Source: Nitrospirota bacterium (GTDB lineage Bacteria; Nitrospirota; Nitrospiria; Nitrospirales; UBA8639). From it: DNA of 37,669 nt. Under the pieces are notes generated by a model. It searched no databases. It saw only the letters and a program-made list of their open reading frames with translations, and had not been told where the DNA came from. This document shows, piece by piece, positions 1 through 9,676 of this stretch. Within the stretch, counting starts at the first letter, position 1; every line of letters starts with the position of its first letter. The DNA lies in contig RFGT01000145.1 of assembly GCA_003696975.1 (NCBI GenBank), positions 1 through 37,669 of the forward strand, written 5' to 3'. A program made the position numbers and the translations under genes.

Positions 1-249
1 GCGCTTTTTCTCGGGCATGATTCAGGGCTCACCCATTTGGCTGCGGTGCTGGGGGTTCCGACAATTGCTCTCTTTGGTCCCACTGATCCGACCCGTTGGG
101 GCCCACGAGGAAAACGGGTCACCATTTTGCGTGGCCCCTTATGCCAGTGTTCAAACTGGGAAGCGGTTCAGCAATGTTTCCCGAAACCTTGTCTAAACTT
201 TTCCGTGGATCAAGTGCTTGCCGCCATGCGCCAGTATCTTCCGGGATGA
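1..249 (+). CDS. Glycosyltransferase family 9 (heptosyltransferase-like), C-terminal fragment
   Basis: The reading frame is already open at base 1, so only the last 82 residues of a longer protein are present. They contain the GT9 signature: a DSGLTHLAA helix, then the strand VPTIALFGPTDP and WGPRG. In heptosyltransferases of the WaaF/RfaF type this segment contributes to the ADP-heptose site. Family knowledge suggests transfer of a heptose to lipopolysaccharide core at the inner face of the inner membrane. After the signature there are three cysteines (CQCSNW, QQCF, KPC), also common near the end of GT9 enzymes. The exact member (WaaC, WaaF or another) cannot be told from this fragment. The stop is at 247-249. 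Confidence 0.85.
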   Translation, partial: ALFLGHDSGLTHLAAVLGVPTIALFGPTDPTRWGPRGKRVTILRGPLCQCSNWEAVQQCFPKPCLNFSVDQVLAAMRQYLPG

Positions 250-369
250 TGGCATACAAAGATCTAGAGGACAAAACTTCTGCCCGAGCGGCTGCCTTGC
301 CATGTCGGAAGAGGCTATGTTAGATTCCGAGCCCGTTCACCCAGGTGTTTCTACTCAGAAGTCTCAAGC

Positions 370-2154
370 ATGCCAGGAGGAATCATCCAACAACAGGTTC
401 AAGTCGCCATTGCCCGAGCAGTGGAAAAACTCAAAGAGCAGGGTCACCTGCAGAATGCTCAGGTTCCCCCAATTGTTGTGGAGTTTCCAAAGCGAGCGGA
501 ATGGGGAGATCTTTCTTCCCCAATAGCGATGGCATTGGCCAAACTTGAGCGGAAACCGCCTCATGTGCTTGCCGCCCTGCTCGCAGATTCACTGCAGGCA
601 ACCTGCCCGTTCATCGAGCAGGTGCATGTGGCACCGCCTGGATTTCTCAATCTAGTGATACGGCCGGACGCCTGGTGTGCAGTGCTGCAAGACGTGGAGG
701 ACCAGCGTGACCGGTATGGATGGAGTAATCTCGGCCAAGGAAAGCGAGTATTGCTGGAATATGTGAGTGCAAATCCCACCGGTCCCCTCCATATGGGACA
801 TGGAAGGGGTGCTGCCCTTGGCGATGCGTTAGCGCGTCTGCTCACCGCCACAGGATATACAGTCCAGCGAGAATACTACATTAACGATGCCGGGCGACAA
901 ATGAAATTGTTGGCTGCTTCAGTCTATGCGCGATATTGCCAGCATTTTGGCAAGGAAATGGCTTTGCCCGAAGATGGATACTGGGGATCATATATTGAAC
1001 AGGTAGCGGTACAGATCGCCCAACAAGTCGGGCGGACCCTTTTGGATCGTCCAATTGCTGCCGCTCAAGAAGAATGTGGCCGGTTGGCCTATGAGCACTT
1101 ACTTGAGACTATCCGTCAGGATCTCAAAGCGTTCAGGGTCGAGTTCGATTCGTGGTTCCGGGAAACGCAGCTTATTGCCTCCGGAGCGGTTCAACATGCC
1201 TTGGATATGTTGCGTGAGAAGGGGCTGGTATTCGAGCAAGATGGTGCTCTGTGGTTTCGCTCGTCCCAATTTGGTGACGAGAAGGATCGAGTGGTCTGTA
1301 AACAGAATGGTGAGTACACATACTTGGCTTCGGATATTGCCTATCACTACGACAAATTGCAGCGAGGAGTCGACTTCTTGATCAATATTTGGGGGGCGGA
1401 CCACCACGGGTATGTGTCGAGAATGCAGGGAGCAGTCCAAGCATTTGGCTATGCCACGGATTGTCTGCGGGTGGTCTTGGTCCAGATGGTGAGTTTGCTG
1501 CGGGGGGGTAAGAAAGTGGATATGTCCAAGCGAGCTGGTGAGTTTGTGACCCTCCGTGAAGTGCTGGATGAAGTGGGACCAGATGCCACGCGCTTTTTTT
1601 TTCTCATGCGTCGTGCTGATACTCCTTTAGACTTTGATCTTGATTTGGCCAAGACCCAGTCAGCAGAAAATCCCGTGTATTATGTTCAATATGCGCATGC
1701 CCGATTGGCTAGTCTGTTTCGGGTGGCACAGCAACGGGGTATCACAGTGCCGTTGGTTCGGGATGCCCCAGTGCATGTTCTTGTTCAACCGGAAGAACTC
1801 AAACTGATCAAGCAGCTTTCAGTCTTTCCCGAGTTGGTGGAAACCTGTGCGCAAACGCTGGAACCCCATCGGCTGACATTCTATCTTCAAGAACTTGCCG
1901 GATTGTTACATGTCTTCTATTTTAAGCATCGGGTGCTCCCTTCACATGTGAACGGAGAAAAGGGAGAAGAGGGTGTTGTGAAAAAAAAAAAAAAAACCCT
2001 AGATGAGGTCCAAGGGACCGCCGAGGCAGGCATGGTGCAGGAACCGGTTTCTGCGGAAAAAACAGCGGCGAGACTCGCGATGCTCAGGCAGGTCCAAACG
2101 GTCATCCAAAACGGTTTGTTCCTTTTGGGAGTGACGGCACCAGAGTCTATGTAG
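370..2154 (+). CDS. argS: Arginyl-tRNA synthetase
   Basis: Class I aminoacyl-tRNA synthetase that charges tRNA-Arg with arginine using ATP. The N-terminal additive domain is followed by the HIGH-like motif NPTGPLHMGHGRG near residue 137 and the KMSKS-like motif KKVDMSKRAGEF near residue 380. The C-terminal DALR helix bundle includes QYAHARLASLFR and ends with TAARLAML and GLFLLGV. Its 594 residues are slightly above the usual 550-580. The excess lies just before TAARLAML, where about 35 low-complexity residues include five consecutive lysines encoded by a run of 16 A (1981-1996). The ATG at 370 has no clear Shine-Dalgarno sequence, but no better in-frame start was seen. tgt follows 57 bases later on the same strand. 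Confidence 0.95.
   Translation: MPGGIIQQQVQVAIARAVEKLKEQGHLQNAQVPPIVVEFPKRAEWGDLSSPIAMALAKLERKPPHVLAALLADSLQATCPFIEQVHVAPPGFLNLVIRPDAWCAVLQDVEDQRDRYGWSNLGQGKRVLLEYVSANPTGPLHMGHGRGAALGDALARLLTATGYTVQREYYINDAGRQMKLLAASVYARYCQHFGKEMALPEDGYWGSYIEQVAVQIAQQVGRTLLDRPIAAAQEECGRLAYEHLLETIRQDLKAFRVEFDSWFRETQLIASGAVQHALDMLREKGLVFEQDGALWFRSSQFGDEKDRVVCKQNGEYTYLASDIAYHYDKLQRGVDFLINIWGADHHGYVSRMQGAVQAFGYATDCLRVVLVQMVSLLRGGKKVDMSKRAGEFVTLREVLDEVGPDATRFFFLMRRADTPLDFDLDLAKTQSAENPVYYVQYAHARLASLFRVAQQRGITVPLVRDAPVHVLVQPEELKLIKQLSVFPELVETCAQTLEPHRLTFYLQELAGLLHVFYFKHRVLPSHVNGEKGEEGVVKKKKKTLDEVQGTAEAGMVQEPVSAEKTAARLAMLRQVQTVIQNGLFLLGVTAPESM
1981..1996 (+). repeat. Homopolymeric run of 16 A inside argS
   Basis: Sixteen consecutive A residues encode a lysine run in a non-conserved insertion close to the argS C-terminus. 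The reading frame is intact across it in this assembly. Runs of this length are prone to replication and polymerase slippage, and to sequencing error. Confidence 0.9.
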
Positions 2155-2211
2155 AAGAGCGCTCCCAACCCTGAGAGAAGTGCGTGTATCGCAAAGGGAC
2201 TGAACAGGAAA

Positions 2212-3399
2212 ATGGGGATTTTTGCGATTGAACACCGTGATACTTGCAGCCAAGCACGAGCAGGGATGTTGATGACCGCCCATGGTCAAGTTCCGACACC
2301 GGCATTCATGCCTGTAGGGTCTGTAGGAACCGTCAAAGGCATTGATCCTGAAGAGCTTCAGGCATGCGGATTCAGGATGCTTCTGTGCAACGCATATCAT
2401 TTGCTGCTCAGACCAGGCCATCATCTAATTGCCGAGCGAGGAGGATTGCATCGATTCATTGGCTGGTCTGGCGCTATTTTAACGGACAGTGGTGGATTTC
2501 AGCTCGTCAGTTTGGCTGGGTTGTCTCGGGTAACTGATGAGGGGGTCTGGTTCAAATCCCATGTGGATGGCGCGCTGTACCACTTAACTCCGGAACGATG
2601 TATAGAGGTTCAGCGAGCCTTGGGTTCCGATATTATGATGGTTCTTGATGATTGCCCTCCTTATCCGAGTCCACTCGAACGGGTTCGCGAGGCCGTTCGT
2701 CGCACGACATCCTGGGCGCAGCGCTGCCGACTGACCTCTCGAGCTTCTCATCAAGCCCTCTTTGGCATCGTGCAAGGAGGGACCAATCACGAACTTCGGC
2801 GACAATCCGCGCGCGAGCTTGTCGCACAGGAGTTTGACGGTTATGCTGTGGGTGGGCTGTCTTTGGGCGAAGACAAGTCGGTCATGTGGGCCATCCTTGA
2901 ATCAACTCTCACCGAACTACCCGACACGCATCCGCGATATCTCATGGGGGTAGGGCGTCCTGAAGACCTCGTTGAAGGCGTGTGGCGCGGGATCGACCTG
3001 TTTGACTGCGTCATGCCTACTCGGCATGGACGAACCGGGTGGTTGTTTACCACGACAGGGCGGGTCCTGATCAAGCAAGCCCAATATGCGCGCGATGACG
3101 CCCCGATTGATCCACTGTGTCGCTGTCCAGTGTGTCGGAAGTATTCACGCGCCTATCTGCGGCATCTCTTTTTGGCCCGGGAGATGTTGGGAGTTCGTCT
3201 GAACACGCTTCACAATCTGTGGTACTACGGCATGCTGATGGAGGAAATCCGGGCGGCAATTACCGCCAATCGATTTGCCGAGTTTCGGGCACAATTTTAC
3301 GCCCAGCGTGGCGGGATGATGCGTGAGGAGACATCCATCACGACCGGTAATGGATCGCCGCAGCCCGCTGGAACTATGGAAAGGGAGGAGCGCACATGA
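2212..3399 (+). CDS. tgt: Queuine tRNA-ribosyltransferase (tRNA-guanine transglycosylase)
   Basis: Exchanges guanine 34 in the anticodon of GUN-type tRNAs for preQ1, a step of queuosine synthesis. The TIM-barrel landmarks are present: TDSGGFQ with general acid/base Asp92, the GIVQGG loop at 185-190, GGLSLGE at 214-220, and FDCVMPTRHGRTG with nucleophile Asp265. The zinc site has Cys303, Cys305, Cys308 and His334, with the family's spacing of 31 between first Cys and His. At 395 residues it is about 20 longer than usual because of a Ser/Gly/Glu-rich tail. A purine-rich AGGAAA lies immediately before the ATG. The last codons overlap yajC, as in the common tgt-yajC-secD-secF arrangement. Confidence 0.96.
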   Translation: MGIFAIEHRDTCSQARAGMLMTAHGQVPTPAFMPVGSVGTVKGIDPEELQACGFRMLLCNAYHLLLRPGHHLIAERGGLHRFIGWSGAILTDSGGFQLVSLAGLSRVTDEGVWFKSHVDGALYHLTPERCIEVQRALGSDIMMVLDDCPPYPSPLERVREAVRRTTSWAQRCRLTSRASHQALFGIVQGGTNHELRRQSARELVAQEFDGYAVGGLSLGEDKSVMWAILESTLTELPDTHPRYLMGVGRPEDLVEGVWRGIDLFDCVMPTRHGRTGWLFTTTGRVLIKQAQYARDDAPIDPLCRCPVCRKYSRAYLRHLFLAREMLGVRLNTLHNLWYYGMLMEEIRAAITANRFAEFRAQFYAQRGGMMREETSITTGNGSPQPAGTMEREERT

Positions 3400-3728
3400 T
3401 TCTGAAGGGAGCCGCATCGATTGTATGGGCCCAAGGGACCAGTGGCGGTACAAATGGGGCAGCGACATTCCTGTCGCTCATTCCCTTCATCCTGATTTTT
3501 GTCATCTTCTACTTTCTTCTCGTGCTGCCACAACAGCGGCGCCAGAAAGAGCACAAAAAGATGCTCGAGGCGCTTAAGAAAGGAGACAAAATCATCACGT
3601 CATCCGGTATTTGGGGGACCATCACCAACCTCGATAAAGACACAGCAACCGTTCAAATCGCCGACAATACCAAGATCAAGATTCAGCGTGAAAATATTGC
3701 AAGACTGCGTACTCCGAATGAATCGTAA
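3396..3728 (+). CDS. yajC: Preprotein translocase accessory subunit YajC
   Basis: Small single-pass membrane protein of the SecDF-YajC complex. The ATG overlaps the tgt stop (ATGA), which points to translational coupling. After a short Gly/Thr-rich N-terminus there is one strong membrane segment, roughly residues 27-46 (LIPFILIFVIFYFLLVLP), followed by the typical QQRRQKEHKKMLEALKKGD stretch. Then comes a small SH3-like domain, IITSSGIWGTITNLD, ending near QRENIARL. Length (110) and order agree with the family, and the position directly before secD supports the call. Confidence 0.95.
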   Translation: MILKGAASIVWAQGTSGGTNGAATFLSLIPFILIFVIFYFLLVLPQQRRQKEHKKMLEALKKGDKIITSSGIWGTITNLDKDTATVQIADNTKIKIQRENIARLRTPNES

Positions 3729-3757
3729 ATGACACTTCCTTCTCAAGGCATCCACTC

Positions 3758-5395
3758 ATGAAAAAAGTCCGTGCCCGTTTGTTTTTGGTGATAGGAGCCG
3801 CCCTAGTCTCTGTAATCCTTTCCTTGCCCTCATGGCCAGCGGTGTATCAGCAATTGCCTAAGGCTTTAACAGCGATCCTACCGGAACGAGGAATTGTGCT
3901 GGGGCTGGACCTTCAGGGTGGCATTCACTTGGTGCTTGAGGTGGAGGAAGATCGAGCGGTTGAGATCGCCGTAGATCGTTCAGTCAAGGCCATGCAGGAT
4001 CTGCTGGCTGAAAACGGTATTGCCATTGAACGAATCGCTCGTGAAGGCTCCATGCGTGTCCGGGTAGAGGCGAGCGATGAGCAAACCCTTGATCAGATTC
4101 GCGAGCTGCTTGGAGATGCCTTCCCCTCGTTTTTTCTGGCTTCCCATGAAGGGAATGCGTTGGTGTATGAACTTCGGGAAACTGAAGCCGACCGGATCAA
4201 AAACTCGGCTATCAATCAAGCATTGGAAACCATTCGCAATCGCGTGGATCAGTTCGGGGTTGCCGAACCGCTGATTCAGCGTCAGGGTCGTACGCAGATT
4301 GTCGTACAATTGCCCGGTGTGCAGAATCCCCAGCGCGCCAAGGACCTCATTAAAGAAACTGCTCTGCTTGAATTCAAACTGCTGGATGAGTCCAGCGACG
4401 TGGTTCGCGAGCTCCCCGCTCGGGTGGAAAAAGGACAAGAAGAGGAACTGCGCAAGAAATTTCAAGACCGCCTACCTGAAGGTACCGAAATTCTTTTTGA
4501 ACATGTGCCGGGCAAGCAGGGCTTGCCATCCTATAGCATCCCGTACTTGGTACGGCGTCAAGCCGTGCTCACGGGAGACGTGTTGCAGGATGCCCGAGTC
4601 TCGATTGGGGACTTCAACGAACCCCTGGTCCTTGTCACCTTTGATAGCAAGGGCGCTAAGGAATTTGAACGGATTACCGCCGAGAATATCGGAAAACGAA
4701 TGGCGATCGTACTGGACGGGGTCATCTATTCGGCCCCGGTGATCCAAGATCGTATCACTGGGGGGCGAGCCCAAATTACCGGTGCCTTTACCACCGAAGA
4801 GGCCAACGATTTGGCCATTGTCTTGCGTGCAGGAGCCTTGCCGGCCCCGATGAAGACGCTGCAAGATCTTACCGTTGGACCTTCATTGGGACGAGATTCC
4901 ATCGAAAAAGGCTTACGTACGACCTTGATTGCCGGCGCCCTCGTCCTTGTCTTTATGGTCGTGTACTATCGAGTATCAGGGGTGATTGCAGATGCGGCTC
5001 TAATCCTCAACTTGTTGTGCTTGTTGGGCGCTCTGTCCGGGCTCAATGCCACCTTAACCCTGCCGGGGATTGCCGGAATCGTGCTCACTATCGGAATGGG
5101 CGTGGACTCCAATGTGCTTATTTTTGAACGCATTCGGGAAGAACTGCGACAAGGTCGTCCTGTTCGCCTAGCGGTTGACGCCGGGTATGACAAAGCGCTT
5201 TTGACGATTGTTGACTCCCATGTGACCACATTGATTACCGGTTTGGCCTTGTTTTTGTTTGGGACCGGCCCCATCAAAGGATTTGCCGTGACTCTCTGCC
5301 TTGGGATTGCCATCAATTTATTTACGGCTCTGATCGGCACCAAGGTGGTGTTCGATTTGATCAATCGACGTAAACTTGAGCGCCTCAGCATTTAA
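3758..5395 (+). CDS. secD: Protein translocase subunit SecD
   Basis: Proton-motive-force-driven subunit that pulls proteins through SecYEG from the periplasmic side. An N-terminal membrane helix (residues 8-25) is followed by the D1 motif LGLDLQGG (48-55) and a large periplasmic domain with RNRVDQFGV. The linker LRAGALPAP leads into the SecD/SecF membrane bundle. The conserved GMGVDSNVLIFERIREE begins at residue 446 and carries the Asp-Ser-Asn needed for proton coupling. At 545 residues it is of ordinary size. yajC ends 29 bases upstream and secF starts 83 bases downstream. Confidence 0.97.
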   Translation: MKKVRARLFLVIGAALVSVILSLPSWPAVYQQLPKALTAILPERGIVLGLDLQGGIHLVLEVEEDRAVEIAVDRSVKAMQDLLAENGIAIERIAREGSMRVRVEASDEQTLDQIRELLGDAFPSFFLASHEGNALVYELRETEADRIKNSAINQALETIRNRVDQFGVAEPLIQRQGRTQIVVQLPGVQNPQRAKDLIKETALLEFKLLDESSDVVRELPARVEKGQEEELRKKFQDRLPEGTEILFEHVPGKQGLPSYSIPYLVRRQAVLTGDVLQDARVSIGDFNEPLVLVTFDSKGAKEFERITAENIGKRMAIVLDGVIYSAPVIQDRITGGRAQITGAFTTEEANDLAIVLRAGALPAPMKTLQDLTVGPSLGRDSIEKGLRTTLIAGALVLVFMVVYYRVSGVIADAALILNLLCLLGALSGLNATLTLPGIAGIVLTIGMGVDSNVLIFERIREELRQGRPVRLAVDAGYDKALLTIVDSHVTTLITGLALFLFGTGPIKGFAVTLCLGIAINLFTALIGTKVVFDLINRRKLERLSI

Positions 5396-5478
5396 TTTAG
5401 TCCTGTTGTGTCCTTCTAAGGAGGAGAGAGGAATGCAGTCGGGAGCGGCCGATGTGGTGAAAAGAGAGGTGCCGGGGA

Positions 5479-6399
5479 ATGCTTGAAATCATTGGAAAAA
5501 CCAACATCGACTTTATGGGAAAGCGTAAGATCGCGTTTGGGATCTCCGGGGCCCTGGTGGCGCTCGGGCTTCTGACGCTCGTACAGATCGCCTGGGGGAC
5601 GGCAAATCTCGGCATTGACTTCGCAGGGGGAACAGCGGTGCAGTTGAAATTTGACAAGCCGATCGCCATTGAGCAAGCCCGTCAAGCTCTCAAGAAGCAT
5701 GGGCTTGGAGATGCGGAACTTCAGGAATTTACCCAAGACCAGAAATTATTAATCCGAGTCAAAGCCGGGACTACCATTGAAGAACGGGTGGCGGATCAGA
5801 TTGTGAAAGCCTTTACCGAAGAATTTCCGGACAATCGATTTGTTGTGGATTCGAGCACTTCGATTGGACCGACGATTGGGAAAAAACTCCAGCAAGACGC
5901 CTTGCTCGCAATCACCATTTCCCTGGTAGGAATCATTCTCTATATCGCCTCTCGCTTTGAGCTTCGGTTTGGTATCGCGGCAGCCATTGCAACCTTTCAT
6001 GACGTCTTGGCGGTCTTGGGGATCTTCCATGTCTTGGACAAAGAGATCACACTCTTGGTTGTCACCGCTCTGCTGACTCTTGCCGGCTATTCCTTGACCG
6101 ACACGGTGGTGGTGTTTGACCGCATTCGAGAAAATCTTCGCAGTCGCCGACGAGAGTCAGTGATCACCATCATTAACAACGGCATCAATCAAGTGCTCAG
6201 TCGAACGCTGGTGACGACATTGACCGTAGTTTTGGTTCTTGTGCCGCTAACACTGTTCGGGGGAGAAGTCTTACATGATTTTGCTCTGGCACTGCTGTTG
6301 GGTGTGTTGATCGGGACCTACTCCTCGGTCTTTGTGGCGAGTCCCCTGCTTTTAGTCTGGCCAGGAGGGGAGGGGCGGCTCTTGAGTCGGGGGCGATGA
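5479..6399 (+). CDS. secF: Protein translocase subunit SecF
   Basis: Partner of SecD in the export motor. An N-terminal helix (about 18-40) is followed by the family motif GIDFAGGTAV (45-54), a short periplasmic domain, and five membrane helices. These hold SLTDTVVVFDRIREN at 205-219, the equivalent of the SecD proton-relay motif. The ATG at 5479 has AGAGGT about nine bases before it. Length 306 is typical. The stop is followed at once by the leader of the sensor kinase gene, with no terminator-like hairpin seen between them. Confidence 0.97.
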   Translation: MLEIIGKTNIDFMGKRKIAFGISGALVALGLLTLVQIAWGTANLGIDFAGGTAVQLKFDKPIAIEQARQALKKHGLGDAELQEFTQDQKLLIRVKAGTTIEERVADQIVKAFTEEFPDNRFVVDSSTSIGPTIGKKLQQDALLAITISLVGIILYIASRFELRFGIAAAIATFHDVLAVLGIFHVLDKEITLLVVTALLTLAGYSLTDTVVVFDRIRENLRSRRRESVITIINNGINQVLSRTLVTTLTVVLVLVPLTLFGGEVLHDFALALLLGVLIGTYSSVFVASPLLLVWPGGEGRLLSRGR

Positions 6400-6496
6400 A
6401 TGTTACCTCTTCTTGACAAGTCAGGGGGAACCAACAACAATATGGCATGGGAGATCTCCCCTAGCACAGACGATGCCAACGGCGTCTGTTACCAAA

Positions 6497-9400
6497 ATGA
6501 AACAATTCAAATGGTCATCCAGCCTCCAACAGAAAACAATTGTTGGGATTGTGCTGGTTGGCCTCTTGCCGGTCATACTCTCGCTGATTCTGACCTACCT
6601 TGAAGAGCGGAAGGCGCTTCGTGAGACCATCGGGTCCAACTTTAAAGGCATTGCCGTAGAAGTGGCCCGAAAAATCGAAACCCAGGTGACGCGCGGGATC
6701 AATGAAGCGCAGCAACTGGCGACCATTCCCTTTATTCGAGCCGCTGTGAAAGAGGCTAATCGGAGCTATGAAGGTCGCGATCCGGAAAAAATTCGGGCTT
6801 TCATCCAAGAGTGGCAAGCTCGGTGGCGCGAGCGAAGACGTGCCAATGAGTTTCCCGCCTTCATTAATCGTATTGCCACGAATTATCTGATCGATTGGCA
6901 CGCGATCCGAAAGGCGGACTATCTTGCCATCCTAGTCACTGATCAACAAGGGGCTTTGGTGTTGAGCTCTCTTCCACAAGTCCGGTTTTATCATGGAGAC
7001 CAACTCTGGTGGAAAGCCGTTGTCCAAGAGCGAGTGGGGCAAAATTTTGTCAGTGATTTGTTTTTTGATCCGGCGTTTGGCACGCATGTGTTGAACGTGG
7101 CTGTTCCGATTTGGGATGAGCGCCGGAAGCAGGCAATTGGGGCGGTGAGTATTCTCTTGCGCCGAGACTCGTTATTTCGATCCATTTCTGAGGTCACGGC
7201 TGGTGCGACAGGCCACGCTATGCTGATGGCCTCGGATGGGACAGCTTTGTTGTGTCCTATTCTTCCGCTTGAACAACATCGCGTTCAACCACAACTTGTA
7301 CGGGCTGTCGCGCAGAGCTTCGAAGGATGGGTCCAGGCGACCTACGACTCTCATGGAGCTGAGGACTCGATTGTCGGATTTGCCCATTTGCGATTGACTG
7401 AACCCTTAGCCAAGGAAAGTTTTGGCGGACGCTCGTGGGTCATCTTTGTTCGTCAAGATCCGGCCGAGTCCTTTGCCCCGCTGCGGCAGTTGGTAACCAA
7501 GATGGTGGTCTATGGCCTACTTGTCTTTGCCTTGTTGTGTGGAGCGGGTGTCCTGGTGGCTCGCCGGATCATGAGCCCTCTCAACTCGCTCCACGAAGGG
7601 GTCCAGCGCCTCGGCAGCGGCAATTTGGATCATCAATTCTCCATTCGCACCGGTGACGAGATTGAGGAGTTGGCAGAGGCTTTCAACACCATGGCCCGCA
7701 ATCTCAAGCAGTCCTTTGCCAGACTGAACGAACAAATGGGAGAGATTCGGCGGCTTGAAGAGAAGTACCGGGATCTGATCGAAAATTCGCCGGAGATGAT
7801 TCATCAGATCGACAAATCCGGGCGCTTTGTCCATGTCAATAAGACAGAGTTGGAAAAGTTGGGATATACGCTCGAAGATATGTTGACCATGCATCTGTGG
7901 GATATTGTGGCGCCTGAAAGACAAGAAGAAGTCTTGGACTATGTTACTCGGTTGCCTCATCATGGACATGATACTATTGAGACGGTCTTTGTGACGCGCA
8001 ATGGAGCACGCATCGATGTGGAAATCCATTCGACAACACTCGTCGATCCTGATACGGGAGACTTGGTGTATACCCGGGCGTTCGTTCGGGATGTAACGGA
8101 ACGGAAGGCGCTACAACGGCAGGTGGAACGGTATACCAGCCGTCTGGAACAAGAGGTTGACGCCAGGACCGCCCAACTCTCTCAATCTGAACAACGGTAT
8201 CGAGTCCTTTTCAATCGGGCTGCTGACTCTATAGTGATGGTGGATGCGCAGGGCCGTGTGACGGCTGTTAACGATCGCGAGCAGGAAGTATTGGGGCATG
8301 CTGAAGCCCTGTGGCGGGATCGTTCTTTCCTGGACATGGTGCCCCCCCAATACCACGAGTTGACGCAAGGACTCCTGGCCAAAGTTCTTCAGGGAGAGGA
8401 GAAAGTCCCTACCAGGGAGATCCTCGTCTATGATGCTCAAGGCGTCACCCGCCCTGTAGAAATGGATCTCATTCGTGTGGAGCAGGACTCTCAGCCCCTG
8501 ATTATGGTTCAGCTTCGCGACATTACAGAACGGAAACAACTGGAAGAGCAACTCCATCGCTACAGCGAGGAACTCGAGGAAAAAGTGCAAGAACGAACGC
8601 GGGAAATTCAACAAACCAAGCAATACCTCGAGAGCCTGTTAGAAAATGCTAATGATGTGATCTATACCTTGGATCAGGATCAACGGTTTACCTACGTGAA
8701 CAGCAAGGTGGAAATATGGGGGTATCGCAAGGAGGACCTACTGGGTCGCCCGTATTTGAGTTTGGTGTCTAAACGTCATCGCGGCAAGCGGCTGAAAGAC
8801 ATTCTCGACATGAGCGCGAAGCAGGAATATGAAGTGGAATTTGTCAGTCGCACGGGAGAAACGCGGGCTGTGTTGGTCAGTGTGTCACCCTTGCAGAACG
8901 CCCATGGCCAGTTGGAAGGGGTACTAGGGATTGCACGAGATATTACGGATCGCAAGAACATGGAGCAACAGATTCGGAATGCCGAGCGATTGGCATCGGT
9001 GGGAAAGTTAGCCGCTGGTGTGGCGCATGAGATCAACAATCCAATCGGTGGAATTTTGAACTGCCTGTATAATATTCGCAAGGGCACGTTACCTCCAGCG
9101 AGGCAGGAAGAATATCTCTTGTTCATGGAAGATGGGCTGCGTCGAGCTCAAAAAATTGTCAGGCAGTTACTGGACTTCTCCCAGCAACATGATCCGGAAT
9201 TTTCTCTCAACGACGTACATGCGATCATTGATCGCGTGCTGGTGTTGACGACCCATCTGATGACAGAAAAGCAGCTTCTGCTGCAGAAGGCTTACGCGCG
9301 CGACATGCCGTCCTTGTGGGTGGATCCTCATATGATTGAGCAGGTTCTCATGAATCTGATTCTCAATGCCGTGCAAGCCACACAGGCGGGGGGGACAATT

Positions 9401-9676
9401 ACAATCCAGACGCGATACGGAGGCAACATGTGCGAAATCGCCGTCCAAGATACTGGTGTGGGAATCCCTCCCGAGATCAAACCGCACATTTTCGATCCAT
9501 TTTTCACAACCAAACGCACAGGAGAAGGGACAGGATTGGGATTGTCAGTCAGCTTGGGAATCGTCGAGCGGCACGGAGGCCAGATCGCCGTTGAAAGCGA
9601 AGAAGGAAAAGGCACGACGTTTATCGTTCGCCTTCCAGTGGGAACGAACCGACTTGCGGTGACGGGGGTTTCATGA
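6497..9676 (+). CDS. Membrane-bound multi-PAS sensor histidine kinase
   Basis: Hybrid-free sensor kinase. I start it at the ATG at 6497 because this puts the first membrane helix (residues 15-34) next to a short basic N-terminus. An in-frame ATG at 6473 is also possible, and neither has a strong ribosome binding site. Order of parts: helix 1; an extracytoplasmic Cache-like sensor (about 40-330); helix 2 (about 338-356); HAMP; three PAS domains, each ending in a D-x-T-[ED]-R-K motif and joined by coiled coils; a HisKA box VAHEINNP with His near 844; and an HATPase domain with LILNAVQA, DTGVGI, FFTTK and GTGLGLS. The stop overlaps the response regulator start, so the two are almost certainly a pair. 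The ligand is unknown. Confidence 0.93.
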   Translation: MKQFKWSSSLQQKTIVGIVLVGLLPVILSLILTYLEERKALRETIGSNFKGIAVEVARKIETQVTRGINEAQQLATIPFIRAAVKEANRSYEGRDPEKIRAFIQEWQARWRERRRANEFPAFINRIATNYLIDWHAIRKADYLAILVTDQQGALVLSSLPQVRFYHGDQLWWKAVVQERVGQNFVSDLFFDPAFGTHVLNVAVPIWDERRKQAIGAVSILLRRDSLFRSISEVTAGATGHAMLMASDGTALLCPILPLEQHRVQPQLVRAVAQSFEGWVQATYDSHGAEDSIVGFAHLRLTEPLAKESFGGRSWVIFVRQDPAESFAPLRQLVTKMVVYGLLVFALLCGAGVLVARRIMSPLNSLHEGVQRLGSGNLDHQFSIRTGDEIEELAEAFNTMARNLKQSFARLNEQMGEIRRLEEKYRDLIENSPEMIHQIDKSGRFVHVNKTELEKLGYTLEDMLTMHLWDIVAPERQEEVLDYVTRLPHHGHDTIETVFVTRNGARIDVEIHSTTLVDPDTGDLVYTRAFVRDVTERKALQRQVERYTSRLEQEVDARTAQLSQSEQRYRVLFNRAADSIVMVDAQGRVTAVNDREQEVLGHAEALWRDRSFLDMVPPQYHELTQGLLAKVLQGEEKVPTREILVYDAQGVTRPVEMDLIRVEQDSQPLIMVQLRDITERKQLEEQLHRYSEELEEKVQERTREIQQTKQYLESLLENANDVIYTLDQDQRFTYVNSKVEIWGYRKEDLLGRPYLSLVSKRHRGKRLKDILDMSAKQEYEVEFVSRTGETRAVLVSVSPLQNAHGQLEGVLGIARDITDRKNMEQQIRNAERLASVGKLAAGVAHEINNPIGGILNCLYNIRKGTLPPARQEEYLLFMEDGLRRAQKIVRQLLDFSQQHDPEFSLNDVHAIIDRVLVLTTHLMTEKQLLLQKAYARDMPSLWVDPHMIEQVLMNLILNAVQATQAGGTITIQTRYGGNMCEIAVQDTGVGIPPEIKPHIFDPFFTTKRTGEGTGLGLSVSLGIVERHGGQIAVESEEGKGTTFIVRLPVGTNRLAVTGVS

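Noticed and set aside
1981-1996. Poly-A run as evidence of a broken argS
   Set aside because: The frame continues through conserved C-terminal motifs after the run, so the gene is intact in this sequence.
2551-2564. GGTTCAAATCCC, resembling a tRNA T-arm
   Set aside because: It lies inside the conserved coding sequence of tgt, and no acceptor or anticodon arm could be folded around it.
3980-4465. Long minus-strand open frame opposite secD
   Set aside because: It mirrors the codons of a well-conserved gene and has no recognisable protein features.
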